The notes under the pieces were generated by a model that saw only the letters and a list, made by a program, of their open reading frames with translations, did no database searches and was not told the DNA's origin. Of a DNA stretch of 64,000 nt, positions 8,842-17,534 are shown one piece after another. The number at the start of each line of letters is the position of its first letter. The stretch's first letter is position 1. A program made the position numbers and the translations under genes. The stretch lies in contig JAJCYS010000045.1 of assembly GCA_029262815.1 (NCBI GenBank), positions 1 to 64,000 on the forward strand, read 5' to 3'. The DNA is from Deltaproteobacteria bacterium (lineage in GTDB: Bacteria > Bdellovibrionota > JAJCYS01).

Positions 8842-10149
8842 CTAAGAACTAAAAGGCTCAGCCCAGAGTCGTTTAGGAAGTCCGGTACGTTTGAGCAATC
8901 TTTTGAGGTACTTAGTACTTTCCTTCAACACGGTTGCAGCTTTGACTTGTGTTAACTGACGATGTTTGACAACGAACTGTCCGTTAACCATGACGTGTGT
9001 GATGTTTTCGGGCCAGAGATTCATGGTAAAGGCCCAGTGGGGATCAAACAAAGGATGTAAATTCAGCGCGTCTTTTTGAATGAATACGAGGTCGGCCGCT
9101 GCACCCACTTGAATTTTACCTTTGAGATGTTTTTTTCTAAGAATTTGCAAGGCGCCATTTTGCATAGAACGCAGTACTTTTTCGGGGTTGGGTTTTTGGG
9201 TTGGAAAAGCTTGGTCTTGGAGGGCGCGAGCAAACAACACAAAATTGCGTGCTTCTTTACCGATGTCCATCGTATCGTTGTTTGAACAAGCGTCACATCC
9301 TATGGAAATATTCTTCTTATGAAAAAGATCTTTAGGACATAGTTTGTCAAATAACACGAGTGCACTGGGACAGATGCCTAAGACGATGTTGGGATGGTCC
9401 AGTCGCTTAAAGTCGTCTTTTTCAAGGTAGATGGCATGAGCCAACAAAGTCGGTTGATCGAAACAGTTTAATTTCTCAAGGAAAGCAATGGGAGTCATCC
9501 CCAATTTTTCTTTGGCATGTTTAAATTCATACTCGGTTTGTGAGACGTGCATATGGATAGGGAAGTTACCATCTTTGGCGAATTCGATTAGATGTCCCAT
9601 GTCTTTGGGGTGAACCGTATTAGTGGCATGAGGTCCGACAACGGGATGGATAAGTGCATGTGCTGACCGTTTGAAGAATCGAACCATTTCGTCATAAAGT
9701 GTTTTTTTGGGAAATGGGCCACCGCGTGTCAGAACCGTAGGTGCAATCGCCGCACGGATCCCCAAATCCTTCGCTGCTTCAGCGATAGCGGATGGGTAAT
9801 AGTAATGGTCAAAAATACTGGTGCTGCCACCGAGTAAGCATTCTGCGATACCAAGTCGTGAAAAGTGATACACATCTTCTTCAGTCAGCTTGGATTCAAG
9901 GGGGAACATCCAACGGTGGATGACATTTCGGACTTGGGGGCAGAGGGATTTCATGAAAGTCATAGCGACGTGGGTATGACCATTGACAAACCCGGGTAAG
10001 ACCCAATAGGCTTTTGCGTTAAATCCCCTTTTTGGTGAGCGTGGGTTTGACGGGGTGATGGATTCGATGATGCCATCTTGGATGACAATGTCGACGGGCT
10101 TTGAGGGCCCCCCAGGGAAGTACGTAACGTTGGTTAGGGTTTGCTTCAT
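8842..10149 (-). CDS. Amidohydrolase, S-adenosylhomocysteine deaminase / chlorohydrolase-like
   Basis: This metal-dependent hydrolase belongs to the MtaD/TrzN/SsnA branch, which deaminates methylthioadenosine, S-adenosylhomocysteine or related purines. Metal ligands are HTHVAM (about residue 58), His in HMHVSQTE, His in LLAHAIYL and Asp in GCDACSNNDTMD. The C-terminal AADLVFI and THVMVNGQFVV strands complete the composite beta-domain. Its 435 residues are the family length. Substrate assignment by eye is only tentative. The divergent secreted-protein gene at 10180 starts about 30 bases away. Confidence 0.85.
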   Translation of the reverse strand: MKQTLTNVTYFPGGPSKPVDIVIQDGIIESITPSNPRSPKRGFNAKAYWVLPGFVNGHTHVAMTFMKSLCPQVRNVIHRWMFPLESKLTEEDVYHFSRLGIAECLLGGSTSIFDHYYYPSAIAEAAKDLGIRAAIAPTVLTRGGPFPKKTLYDEMVRFFKRSAHALIHPVVGPHATNTVHPKDMGHLIEFAKDGNFPIHMHVSQTEYEFKHAKEKLGMTPIAFLEKLNCFDQPTLLAHAIYLEKDDFKRLDHPNIVLGICPSALVLFDKLCPKDLFHKKNISIGCDACSNNDTMDIGKEARNFVLFARALQDQAFPTQKPNPEKVLRSMQNGALQILRKKHLKGKIQVGAAADLVFIQKDALNLHPLFDPHWAFTMNLWPENITHVMVNGQFVVKHRQLTQVKAATVLKESTKYLKRLLKRTGLPKRLWAEPFSS

Positions 10150-10179
10150 AAATTTTGTCCTATCCTAGAGGGTTTTGCG

Positions 10180-11064
10180 ATGAATAGAAAGCTTTTTATG
10201 CTGATTTGCTTAGGGAGTATTCTTGGATTTCGGTGCACAGTCGCAAGGGGGAAGCCTTTGTGTAAATACTTACTCAGGCAGGCTATTTTTGATAATAATG
10301 TATTCAAAAAGCGTACAGAAAATGAAATTGTTGATGCTCTCGTATCCTACATTGCTTTCTATGACCAAGTGAACACACGTTTCCACCCTAACACCTACAC
10401 ATCGTTATTAAGAGCGATTGTGCCAGATCAGGGCGTGACAGAGCACTTTATTCCGATGCATATTGAAGAGAAGGTTGGATCTCTCTATGGAAGTTTTGCG
10501 TTGGCCTTACCGAGTGCAGGAGAAACGGTTTGGATTCGGCTCTCGGCTGATATGCAGATTAAATTGATTGCCAAACTTTTTGAGGCATTCAAGCAAGGTC
10601 GATATATCCAAACGCCTGTACCCAAGTGGGCTCAGTGGAAGCGCTCATTAGGGATGAAACAGTGGTTGGAGCCTAAGGCACGAATAGATCGGGCGGTGCC
10701 TGAGTATATTCGATTTGCTAAGGATGAGCATCACAACTTTGGCTTTATGCCCGCACGCATGCTTGGATCAGCAACACAAAAAAGGAGCGTTGGGCTTTAT
10801 GCCCACGGGAACGTTGCGTTTTTTGCCTTATTAGGAGAGTTGGGGATGCCAGAAACGCATATGAAATTACAGATGGCAAGTATATCCGGCAAAAATGGAC
10901 AGGGCCATATTTGGGTTTCTCTCAAACTACCTGAGCAAGATGATTGGCAGACGTTTGATGTTTCGAACATCAGTGAACAAAAGCAAAAGTTGTTGCAGGT
11001 TCTGTTCCCATACAATTTTTACGAGGAACGTGATTTTTTCAAATTGAATCGCAACTCTCTTTGA
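10180..11064 (+). CDS. Predicted secreted protein, possible degenerate transglutaminase-like fold
   Basis: I do not recognise a named family. The ATG at 10180 (AGAGGG upstream) opens a signal peptide (MNRKLFMLICLGSILGF...). Near the C-terminus, GNVAFFALLGELGM, GHIWVSLKLP and WQTFDVSN follow the Cys-His-Asp spacing of transglutaminase-like proteases. The nucleophile position holds Val (GNV instead of GNC), so if the fold is right the protein is catalytically dead. The protein has 294 residues. It is separated from tadC by a structured 67-base leader. The fold call is inference. Confidence 0.5.
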   Translation: MNRKLFMLICLGSILGFRCTVARGKPLCKYLLRQAIFDNNVFKKRTENEIVDALVSYIAFYDQVNTRFHPNTYTSLLRAIVPDQGVTEHFIPMHIEEKVGSLYGSFALALPSAGETVWIRLSADMQIKLIAKLFEAFKQGRYIQTPVPKWAQWKRSLGMKQWLEPKARIDRAVPEYIRFAKDEHHNFGFMPARMLGSATQKRSVGLYAHGNVAFFALLGELGMPETHMKLQMASISGKNGQGHIWVSLKLPEQDDWQTFDVSNISEQKQKLLQVLFPYNFYEERDFFKLNRNSL

Positions 11065-11070
11065 GAAAAA

Positions 11071-11125
11071 CTCCTTAAGATTCCTGTGAGTTAGGCCGAT
11101 CCTAAATCAGGACAACTTTAAGGAG
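11071..11125 (+). promoter_or_regulatory. Extended stem-loop sequestering the tadC ribosome-binding site
   Basis: Three nested pairings are visible: 11071-11078 CTCCTTAA with 11118-11125 TTAAGGAG, 11082-11086 TCCTG with 11108-11112 CAGGA, and 11091-11095 TTAGG with 11101-11105 CCTAA, with a five-base loop. The outer strand contains the AAGGAG that precedes the tadC ATG at 11132. No U-run follows, so it does not look like an intrinsic terminator. A translational control element is the simplest reading. Confidence 0.55.
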
Positions 11126-11131
11126 ACACCT

Positions 11132-12031
11132 ATGCTTTTATGGGTCGGTTTGGGCCTTATCTTTTTTACAGTTTTTTGGTTGGTTTACCGCCAAATGCAG
11201 AACATGCTTGCGGATGCAACCAAAGCTACGTTGGGCGTGGCCGAAGATATTCCTGTTAACTCACTTGTCCTCAAATACTCTAAAAAACTCTACCGAGGGT
11301 TCATCATGAGTATTGCCAAAGGTGTACTCAAAGAAGATAAGGAAAAAAAGATCAAACGAAAACTAGTAACGGCTGGGGCTACTGAGCTGCTGCCGCCCCT
11401 TGAATTCATGGCCTTTAAGATTCTTTTGGGCGTATTTCTACCTATTGCCATGTTTGCATACAGTTTTGTGGCCAAGGCCGGTTTAAATCCATTAATGATC
11501 GTGGGTATCGGTATCTTTGGCTGGTTCTATCCTAATCTCTGGATTAAAGGTTTAAAATCGAAACGTCAAAAAGATATCTCATTAGCCTTGCCTTTCGTGA
11601 TTGATATGTTGACCTTGAGTACCGAAGCAGGGATGGATTTCATGGGGGCTATCCAAAAGGTAGTTGAGAAAGCAAAAGTCAGCCCGCTGGTTTTGGAGCT
11701 TGAACGTGTGTTGAAAGAAGTACAACTCGGTGCCTCACGAAGTGATGCACTACGAAATTTCGCCTGGCGAGTTGATCTAGAAATCATTTCGTCCTTTGTC
11801 GCAATTCTAATTACCGCTGATCAGATGGGTGCCAGTATTGGAACAGTGCTTCGTGCCCAGTCGGATCTTCTGCGAAACGAACGTTTTTTAAAGGCGGAGA
11901 AAGCCGGGGCCGCTGCGAGTCAAAAAATATTATTCCCACTTATCTTTTTAATTCTGCCTGCAGTGTTTATCATGATTTTTGGACCAGTCGTGTTGTCATT
12001 TGTCTATGGTGGAGGGCTTGCAGGTGGCTGA
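11132..12031 (+). CDS. tadC: TadC-like type II secretion F-domain membrane protein
   Basis: TadB and TadC are the inner-membrane platform of Tad/Flp pili. The 299-residue protein has an N-terminal helix, a middle pair (FKILLGVFLPIAMFAYSFV and MIVGIGIFGWFYPNLW), a cytoplasmic T2SSF domain (SLALPFVIDMLTLSTEAGMDF ... LRNERFLKAEKAGAAASQK) and two C-terminal membrane stretches ending PAVFIMIFGPVVLSF. Neither TadA nor TadB is in the window, so it is an orphan here unless they are encoded elsewhere. AAGGAG precedes the ATG but is predicted to be paired in a stem-loop. Confidence 0.85.
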   Translation: MLLWVGLGLIFFTVFWLVYRQMQNMLADATKATLGVAEDIPVNSLVLKYSKKLYRGFIMSIAKGVLKEDKEKKIKRKLVTAGATELLPPLEFMAFKILLGVFLPIAMFAYSFVAKAGLNPLMIVGIGIFGWFYPNLWIKGLKSKRQKDISLALPFVIDMLTLSTEAGMDFMGAIQKVVEKAKVSPLVLELERVLKEVQLGASRSDALRNFAWRVDLEIISSFVAILITADQMGASIGTVLRAQSDLLRNERFLKAEKAGAAASQKILFPLIFLILPAVFIMIFGPVVLSFVYGGGLAGG

Positions 12032-12395
12032 TTTTAGATCCTATTCAACACCCAGATCTCTTTTTAAGGGTGCACAATGTGTACTATCGCACTGTTATGA
12101 AGCAACAGGCTTGTGCCACCGTACAAAAGGTCTGTTAGGTTCCAAATCTATTTCTCAAGATGAGGGACTACTGATTCTCAACTGTAATTCGGTGCACACT
12201 TTTTTTATGGCCTACCCCATTGATGTGTGTTTTCTGGATCATACGTTCAAAGTGGTGAGAAAGGTTGATGCCCTAAATCCCTTTCGTCTTTCGCCCTGGG
12301 TATTTAAGGCCAAGCATGTGCTAGAGGCATCGTCTGGATGGCTCGAAACACACCGTATCCAAGTGGGTGATCACCTTAAGTGGAGTGCTGAGTGA
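12024..12395 (+). CDS. DUF192 family protein
   Basis: The 123-residue protein fits DUF192 (COG1430). It has the Arg/Gly-Leu region ATGLCHRTKGLLGS, the central HTFFMAYPIDVCFLD core, KVVRKVDALNPFR, AKHVLEASSGWLE and the terminal IQVGDHLKW. The family has no established biochemical role and is often exported, but no signal peptide is seen here. The start is GTG 12024 with GGAGGG eight bases upstream, overlapping tadC by 8 bases; its stop overlaps the next GTG start by 4. Tight coupling places it in the tadC-FHA operon. Confidence 0.8.
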   Translation: MADFRSYSTPRSLFKGAQCVLSHCYEATGLCHRTKGLLGSKSISQDEGLLILNCNSVHTFFMAYPIDVCFLDHTFKVVRKVDALNPFRLSPWVFKAKHVLEASSGWLETHRIQVGDHLKWSAE

Positions 12396-13909
12396 GTGCG
12401 GATATTGCATATAGTCTCACCATTCAGGGAGAAGAAATCCCCTTAGAGACACTTCCGTTAACCGTAGGTCGTAACGAGAGTAACGGTATTGTGTTGTCTG
12501 AACAAGCGGTTTCAAAGGTGCACGCACGGTTGTTAATCCACCAAGGTGTGCTCATGGTCCAGGATCTAAACAGTGCCAACGGCACGTTTGTGAATGGACG
12601 AAAGGTACAGCTGTCACCCCTCAACCATGGCGATGAAGTTGCCTTTGCAGGTGCTTCAGGTCGTGTTCGAGCTGAGGTTGCAGAGGCTCAAGCGGACGAA
12701 CCATCGGATGAAATGGTGGGTGGGGATTCGGCCCTTTCAGAGGGGTATGAACCCAAAGAGGAAGCAGTACGAGAGGATGTTGCAGATCACAGAACGTTTC
12801 AAGAAAAATTGATGGACCGTTTTGACGGTGTATTTATTCCATTTTATAGACGAACGTTTGCAGAGATTGAATTCCCCCGTATTTTAATTCCGCTTGTTAT
12901 TTTTATTTTTGTCATCCTGATTGCCGTCACCGTCATTCCACAGATCGAAGAAAATGAACGAGTGATTGAAGTTGAAGCTCAAAAAAGAGCAATGCTTCTA
13001 GCCAAACGAATCATCGATGTGAATAAACCGTACTTAGATCAAGACAAAGACCATTTGTTGACCGTGACTTCGATTATGGAGGAACCTTCTGTCATCGAAG
13101 CTTTGATTGTCACATCAAAAGGTAAGATTTTGGCACCCGAAAACCGCTATGGCCAATTAGTGAATTCAGCGGTTGTGATGCATGCATTGTCAGCCAAAGA
13201 TACTTATGTCAAATCATATAAGAAAGGCTATGCAGTCGCCTCTCATCCTATTTATCGATACGATCAAGATAAAGGATCCAACCAAGTGCATGCCTTAGGG
13301 GTTGCGCGTGTATCCACTAAAACAGTAGGCAGGAGTGGGTCCGACCTTTTGGTGTTCTGGCTACAAATTGGGTTATTTGTGATTGTAGGGGGCATCTTAG
13401 TTTCCTTTTTGTTCATTCGCATATTCACACAGCCTTGGCGAGATTTAGAGGCGCAAATTGAACAGGCCATGCGTCGTGAATCTACGAGTGTGCCACTGGT
13501 CATGAATTTTGGACCCGTTGAACAAACGACAAAAAGTATCAACACGCTTTTATATAAGTGCTTTGAAGGTCGTGCGTCTAAGGGTGTTGGTGAAGCAGAT
13601 GATCTCTCAGATTTAGGTGCCACGGATTCAGGCGTGTCCGACGGAACCTATATTGATATTGCGGCTGATGGCAGCATCGTGAATTGCCACGTGGATGATA
13701 GGGATCGTGCTTGGGTGTCAGAAAAACTACCCGAACTAGAGGGCGCATCCTCCATCGGGGATGTGCATGAAGCATTAGGTGCCTGGGTATCAACATCACA
13801 GTCGCAGGAGGCCGCTACGACAGGATTTTCTCAAGGTGGAATTTGCGCGGTGATGATTCCAAGTTCGGATGGATACCGACTGTTCCTCTCTGAGGCTCAG
13901 GAGGGCTAG
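12392..13909 (+). CDS. FHA-domain membrane receptor-like protein
   Basis: The N-terminal FHA domain (residues 1-92) has the full phosphothreonine-binding signature: GR in TVGRNESN, Ser-His in VSKVHAR, and NG in NSANGTFVNGR. A transmembrane helix near 162-184 and another near 319-343 enclose about 135 residues that resemble a periplasmic Cache/PDC sensor (VIEALIVTSKGKILAPENRYG). A HAMP-like stretch and an acidic C-terminal domain without a recognised output follow. It starts at GTG 12392 in a GTGA overlap with the DUF192 gene. It may couple an outside signal to phosphothreonine recognition inside. Confidence 0.75.
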   Translation: MSADIAYSLTIQGEEIPLETLPLTVGRNESNGIVLSEQAVSKVHARLLIHQGVLMVQDLNSANGTFVNGRKVQLSPLNHGDEVAFAGASGRVRAEVAEAQADEPSDEMVGGDSALSEGYEPKEEAVREDVADHRTFQEKLMDRFDGVFIPFYRRTFAEIEFPRILIPLVIFIFVILIAVTVIPQIEENERVIEVEAQKRAMLLAKRIIDVNKPYLDQDKDHLLTVTSIMEEPSVIEALIVTSKGKILAPENRYGQLVNSAVVMHALSAKDTYVKSYKKGYAVASHPIYRYDQDKGSNQVHALGVARVSTKTVGRSGSDLLVFWLQIGLFVIVGGILVSFLFIRIFTQPWRDLEAQIEQAMRRESTSVPLVMNFGPVEQTTKSINTLLYKCFEGRASKGVGEADDLSDLGATDSGVSDGTYIDIAADGSIVNCHVDDRDRAWVSEKLPELEGASSIGDVHEALGAWVSTSQSQEAATTGFSQGGICAVMIPSSDGYRLFLSEAQEG

Positions 13910-14953
13910 ATGGCCCCACGATTTGAGCTTATCCTCATATTTCAATCGGGACAGTTAGAGGGGCAACGTGCCAAAATGCAGGGTGATCGGATGGTCATCG
14001 GCAGTGCCGAGTATTGTGATTTACAATTGCAAGAGCCGGGGGTGAGCCGTCAGCATGCGGTGATTCGATTTGTAGGCGATCAATATGTGATTGCCGATCT
14101 GGGGAGTCGAAACGGCGTGTTTGTCAATGGCAAGCGGTTGACTGAACCAAAAACCCTGTACCACAAGGATAAAATTGCCATTGGCGAAGTCCGAGTTCGC
14201 ATTCGCATTCCTGGGACCCAAACAAAGCCTATCGATTATGATCCCGAAAAATTGACTATTTCTGCGGACGATACGGCTGCGCCCAAAGCTTCCTTACTGA
14301 ACAAGCGTGTGATCATCTATGGGGGTGCGGGGCTCATGTTGCTTGGGTTGGTATTATTGATGCAAGAGCCTAAACCGGAGGAAGCGAATCAACAGAAAAC
14401 CGGATCGACAGAGAGCGATGCGCCGGGTACATCTGAAGATGCGGCTGCTGTTATTAAAGAAGAGCAGATCAAAGCCACAATTATCAAGAAACAAGAGCAA
14501 CTGGGAGAGTTGTTGGTCGTTGAGGCTGAAAAAGAGCGAGAACAAATTGAGCGAGCCTTGCAGTCAGGGCAAAAGGTCCCCGTGCCGGAGCAGCATAAAC
14601 TGGCACGAGAGAAGTTCGAGCGGGGGATGCGAGAGCTTCGGGCGAAACATTTCATCCAAGCCGAGCGAGAATTCAATCTTGCTTTGTCCTTAAACGCCAA
14701 AGATCCTCTTATTGCAGAATATTTGACCCGAACCCGACGTAAGCGACGTTCAGTTGCAGCGGAGCATTATGAGCTTGCTAAGGCGTATTTCTCGAGTCTG
14801 CGATATGATTTATCCGTCAATCATTTTCAAAAAGTGCTAGAGTTACTGGAAATTGAGAAGAAAACTCTCGACAATGAAAGTAGTGGGTATGTTGAAATCA
14901 TGAAGAATGTCGATGCGTATCTAAAACGAGTTGAGTTAGAAAAAAGAAAGTAA
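13910..14953 (+). CDS. FHA-domain protein with TM helix and TPR-like C-terminus
   Basis: The FHA domain (residues 1-100) shows VSRQHAVIRF and SRNGVFVNGKR, but the usual GR is GS (VIGSAEYCD), which may weaken phosphopeptide binding. A single transmembrane helix lies near residues 129-147 (VIIYGGAGLMLLGLVLLM). Beyond it is a charged coiled-coil stretch (about 170-225), then TPR-like helices (REKFERGMRELRAKHFIQAEREFNLALSLNAKDP). The start codon directly abuts the preceding stop. Probably a scaffold protein of the same envelope complex. Confidence 0.75.
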   Translation: MAPRFELILIFQSGQLEGQRAKMQGDRMVIGSAEYCDLQLQEPGVSRQHAVIRFVGDQYVIADLGSRNGVFVNGKRLTEPKTLYHKDKIAIGEVRVRIRIPGTQTKPIDYDPEKLTISADDTAAPKASLLNKRVIIYGGAGLMLLGLVLLMQEPKPEEANQQKTGSTESDAPGTSEDAAAVIKEEQIKATIIKKQEQLGELLVVEAEKEREQIERALQSGQKVPVPEQHKLAREKFERGMRELRAKHFIQAEREFNLALSLNAKDPLIAEYLTRTRRKRRSVAAEHYELAKAYFSSLRYDLSVNHFQKVLELLEIEKKTLDNESSGYVEIMKNVDAYLKRVELEKRK

Positions 14954-14961
14954 CCATTAAA

Positions 14962-16851
14962 ATGGCACATCAATTTACACTTAAAGATCAACACGACCGA
15001 GTTTTGCACGAGTTCTTGGTGGAACCAGGGGCCGTTTGGGTACTTGGTTCATCACCGAAGTCTGATGTCGTTTTGGACCCTTCTGAGGATATCCATCCGG
15101 ATCATTGCCATATCATTGGTGAAGCGGATGGTGTAGCTATCAAAAACACCAGCGTAATCGGTAAGGTTTATCTAAATGGCTTGCAAATCACGTATCGGCC
15201 TTTGGTTATAGGGGACCGTGTCCAATTGGGCCCATATGAGCTTTTCTTTGACGAAGCCCTCGCCGCTGAATCCCCGGACGAAGTAGAGCCGCTAGTTGAA
15301 GAAGAACCTATACTTACGGATGACGCGATTTTAACGACCGCTGCAGCGGGGCCGACGGAGCTTGAAGAAGATCAGGGGACCATTATTTCTGATTTAACCA
15401 TCGCGCAATTGGTATGGATTGGGCCGGATGGGGATCACGGATTTGAATTAAAAGGGGATGCTTATGTTGTAGGGCGAGGTTCGCTTGCATCCATCAGGGT
15501 TGATGATGAATCCCTCAGTCGAGAGCATTTTCAGGTTTATCAACGAGAGGGTATTTTTTATCTGAAGGATTTGGGTTCAACTCACGGAACGCGCGTGAAC
15601 GGTGTTCGAGTGGTTGAGACTCGGTTGCATGATCAGGATGAGATAGGTGCGGGGGACAGTTTGTTTCGAGTGGTGATCGGACTACGAGAATCACTACAAG
15701 CGCCGCCAGAGTTGCCGAAGGAAGAAAAAACCCAGGTTGTTGAGTTTATTGCGCCAAAGCCTAAGAAGAAGCCGAAACCTAAGCCTAAATGGCTCGCACA
15801 ACGGCGTAATCAATTTATTGTGTTGGGTGGGCTAGGGTTGATCTTGGCATTGGTGTTTTTGATTGAACCAGAAGAGGAAGCAGCGCCTAAAAAACCTGTC
15901 GTTGCGCGTAAACCTGCGCAAGTAAAACCCAAAGATCCATGGGATTTATTGACCAAAGTTCAGCAGAATGAAATCAAAGAGATGTATGCTCAGGCTCAAA
16001 GTTTGATGGCCCGTAAAGCGTGGGAGCAAGCCTATGTGTTGCTTCGGAAAATCAAAGATTTTGGTATTCCGTACAAAAACATTGACGCGCTCATGCGACG
16101 GTCACAAAACGAAATCATCGCGTTAGAGAAAAAACTGTATGAAGAAGAGCAAAAAGATGCCGAGAAAGAGCGGGCAGCCGCAATTGAACAATATTTGCGA
16201 GAAGGGCGATTTCATCTTGAAAAAGGAAGTTTTGATCGAGCACGAGAAGCGTTTGCAAACGTGCTTGAGTTGGATCCGTTAAATGATGAAGCGCTTCAGG
16301 GGTTAGAGGCGGCGCAGAGTAAGAAAGAGGATATTGATTTTAAAGAACGTGAGCGTCGCATCAAAGAGCAGAACGAAAAGCGGGTTCAAGACTACATGGC
16401 TCAGCTGCAGCAAGCGATTGAGAACAACGAGTTTGATGAAGCGCGAGCCTTACTTAAGGAGCGTCTTGGGGTTGTGCCTTATACAACGCCCTATTGGGAT
16501 GGCCAATTTTTGGAACTCGTGGGTCAAATCGATCAACGGGAGCAGTCATTTTATGAGCCGTTGGTTCAAGAGGCTGAAGCCTTTTTACAATCTGAAGAGT
16601 GGAGTAAGGCTTGGAAAAGATGTCATGAGATTCTTCAGAAGAATTCGAAAATTATTGCAGCACAAAAGTGTCAAATCAGAGCAGCTATTCCTCTTAGGAT
16701 TCGAAGTAAGAAGTTGTACAAAGATTCGATTGTGGCTGAAAGTTTAGGGAATGTGACTGAAGCCAAAGAGAAATGGCAGCAGATTATAGAGATTGCGCCG
16801 ACAGATGACACGTACTATAAGCGTGCCCAAGAAAAGATTTTATTGTATTAG
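14962..16851 (+). CDS. Tandem-FHA protein with TM helix and TPR repeats
   Basis: Two FHA domains are present. The first (residues 1-95) is degenerate, lacking GR and Ser-His; the second (about 145-245) is canonical with VVGRGSLAS, LSREHFQV and STHGTRVNG. A lysine/proline-rich linker leads to a transmembrane helix near residues 287-305 (QFIVLGGLGLILALVFLI). The C-terminal 300 residues are TPR-like helices with coiled coil (GRFHLEKGSFDRAREAFANVLELDPLNDEALQG). It is 629 residues, the last gene of the tadC operon, and is followed by a REP-like repeat. Confidence 0.78.
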   Translation: MAHQFTLKDQHDRVLHEFLVEPGAVWVLGSSPKSDVVLDPSEDIHPDHCHIIGEADGVAIKNTSVIGKVYLNGLQITYRPLVIGDRVQLGPYELFFDEALAAESPDEVEPLVEEEPILTDDAILTTAAAGPTELEEDQGTIISDLTIAQLVWIGPDGDHGFELKGDAYVVGRGSLASIRVDDESLSREHFQVYQREGIFYLKDLGSTHGTRVNGVRVVETRLHDQDEIGAGDSLFRVVIGLRESLQAPPELPKEEKTQVVEFIAPKPKKKPKPKPKWLAQRRNQFIVLGGLGLILALVFLIEPEEEAAPKKPVVARKPAQVKPKDPWDLLTKVQQNEIKEMYAQAQSLMARKAWEQAYVLLRKIKDFGIPYKNIDALMRRSQNEIIALEKKLYEEEQKDAEKERAAAIEQYLREGRFHLEKGSFDRAREAFANVLELDPLNDEALQGLEAAQSKKEDIDFKERERRIKEQNEKRVQDYMAQLQQAIENNEFDEARALLKERLGVVPYTTPYWDGQFLELVGQIDQREQSFYEPLVQEAEAFLQSEEWSKAWKRCHEILQKNSKIIAAQKCQIRAAIPLRIRSKKLYKDSIVAESLGNVTEAKEKWQQIIEIAPTDDTYYKRAQEKILLY

Positions 16852-16856
16852 AAAGA

Positions 16857-16980
16857 TGAATCCCCGCCCACTCGCTTTGCTCGCGTCGGGAATTGTGCAT
16901 GTTAGATAATTCGATGACAGAATAATAAAACACGTCTTTGCGAGGAGGATTTTTTTGGGCACGACGAAGCAATTTCCTGT
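16857..16980. repeat. REP-like palindromic repeats, copy 2 (composite)
   Basis: Bases 16861-16895 form TCCCCGCCCACTCGC...GCGTCGGGAATTG, an imperfect palindrome of the family seen at 155, 52309, 54485 and 55759. It is followed at 16931-16980 by CGTCTTTGCGAGGAG...ACGACGAAGCAATTTCCTG. That second part resembles the CGTCATTGCGAGG...CGAAGCAATCTC repeat known from many bacterial genomes. The repeats fill the gap between two convergent genes. Confidence 0.6.
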
Positions 16981-16990
16981 TTCCAGTCTT

Positions 16991-17458
16991 TTATTTTGAG
17001 AGGATTTTTATATCTCGATCTAATTCTTCTTTATAACCGTGTAGTTCAGCACCATCAAAGGTTAGATATTCAGGTAGATCCTGCTTGATCAATTTAAAGT
17101 ATGATAAAGCACGTCTATTTAGATCAGCCATATTCTCAGGCTGTGGTACTGTAGGCATTCGGGCGTAGTAGTTGACGTATACCATATATTCACGCTGATA
17201 AAATGCTATGCGTTTTATCTCACTGCCTTTTAATTCAGATGGAGCGATTATATCGCTTAATTTCTTAACAAGAACCATGAGACGGGCAGCGCTTAACTCT
17301 GTTATCGTCTTCTTGAGAATGGCGACCTCTTGTCGTAGGATCTCACTATTTTTTACATCCTTTTGAATCTGCCGACCCACAGGATTCGAATTTCCTTGGC
17401 AGCTTGTGGAAAGTACAAAACAACTTAAGCACAGTGGAATTAAGATAAGTTTTCTCAT
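16991..17458 (-). CDS. Predicted lipoprotein
   Basis: No family is recognised. The 155-residue protein starts MRKLILIPLCLSCFVLSTSCQGN, a signal peptide with a lipobox (LSTSC) predicting acylation at Cys20. The mature part is mostly helical and charged (EILRQEVAILKKTITELSAARLMVLVKKL), suggesting a short coiled coil. It is probably a periplasm-facing lipoprotein. It heads no visible operon. Confidence 0.6.
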   Translation of the reverse strand: MRKLILIPLCLSCFVLSTSCQGNSNPVGRQIQKDVKNSEILRQEVAILKKTITELSAARLMVLVKKLSDIIAPSELKGSEIKRIAFYQREYMVYVNYYARMPTVPQPENMADLNRRALSYFKLIKQDLPEYLTFDGAELHGYKEELDRDIKILSK

Positions 17459-17534
17459 GGTGCCTATATTGTAACGGGCTTAGCGAGATTATTCAAGACG
17501 TGTGCCCTGTGCGTGTCGGAGAAGACCAATCTAC

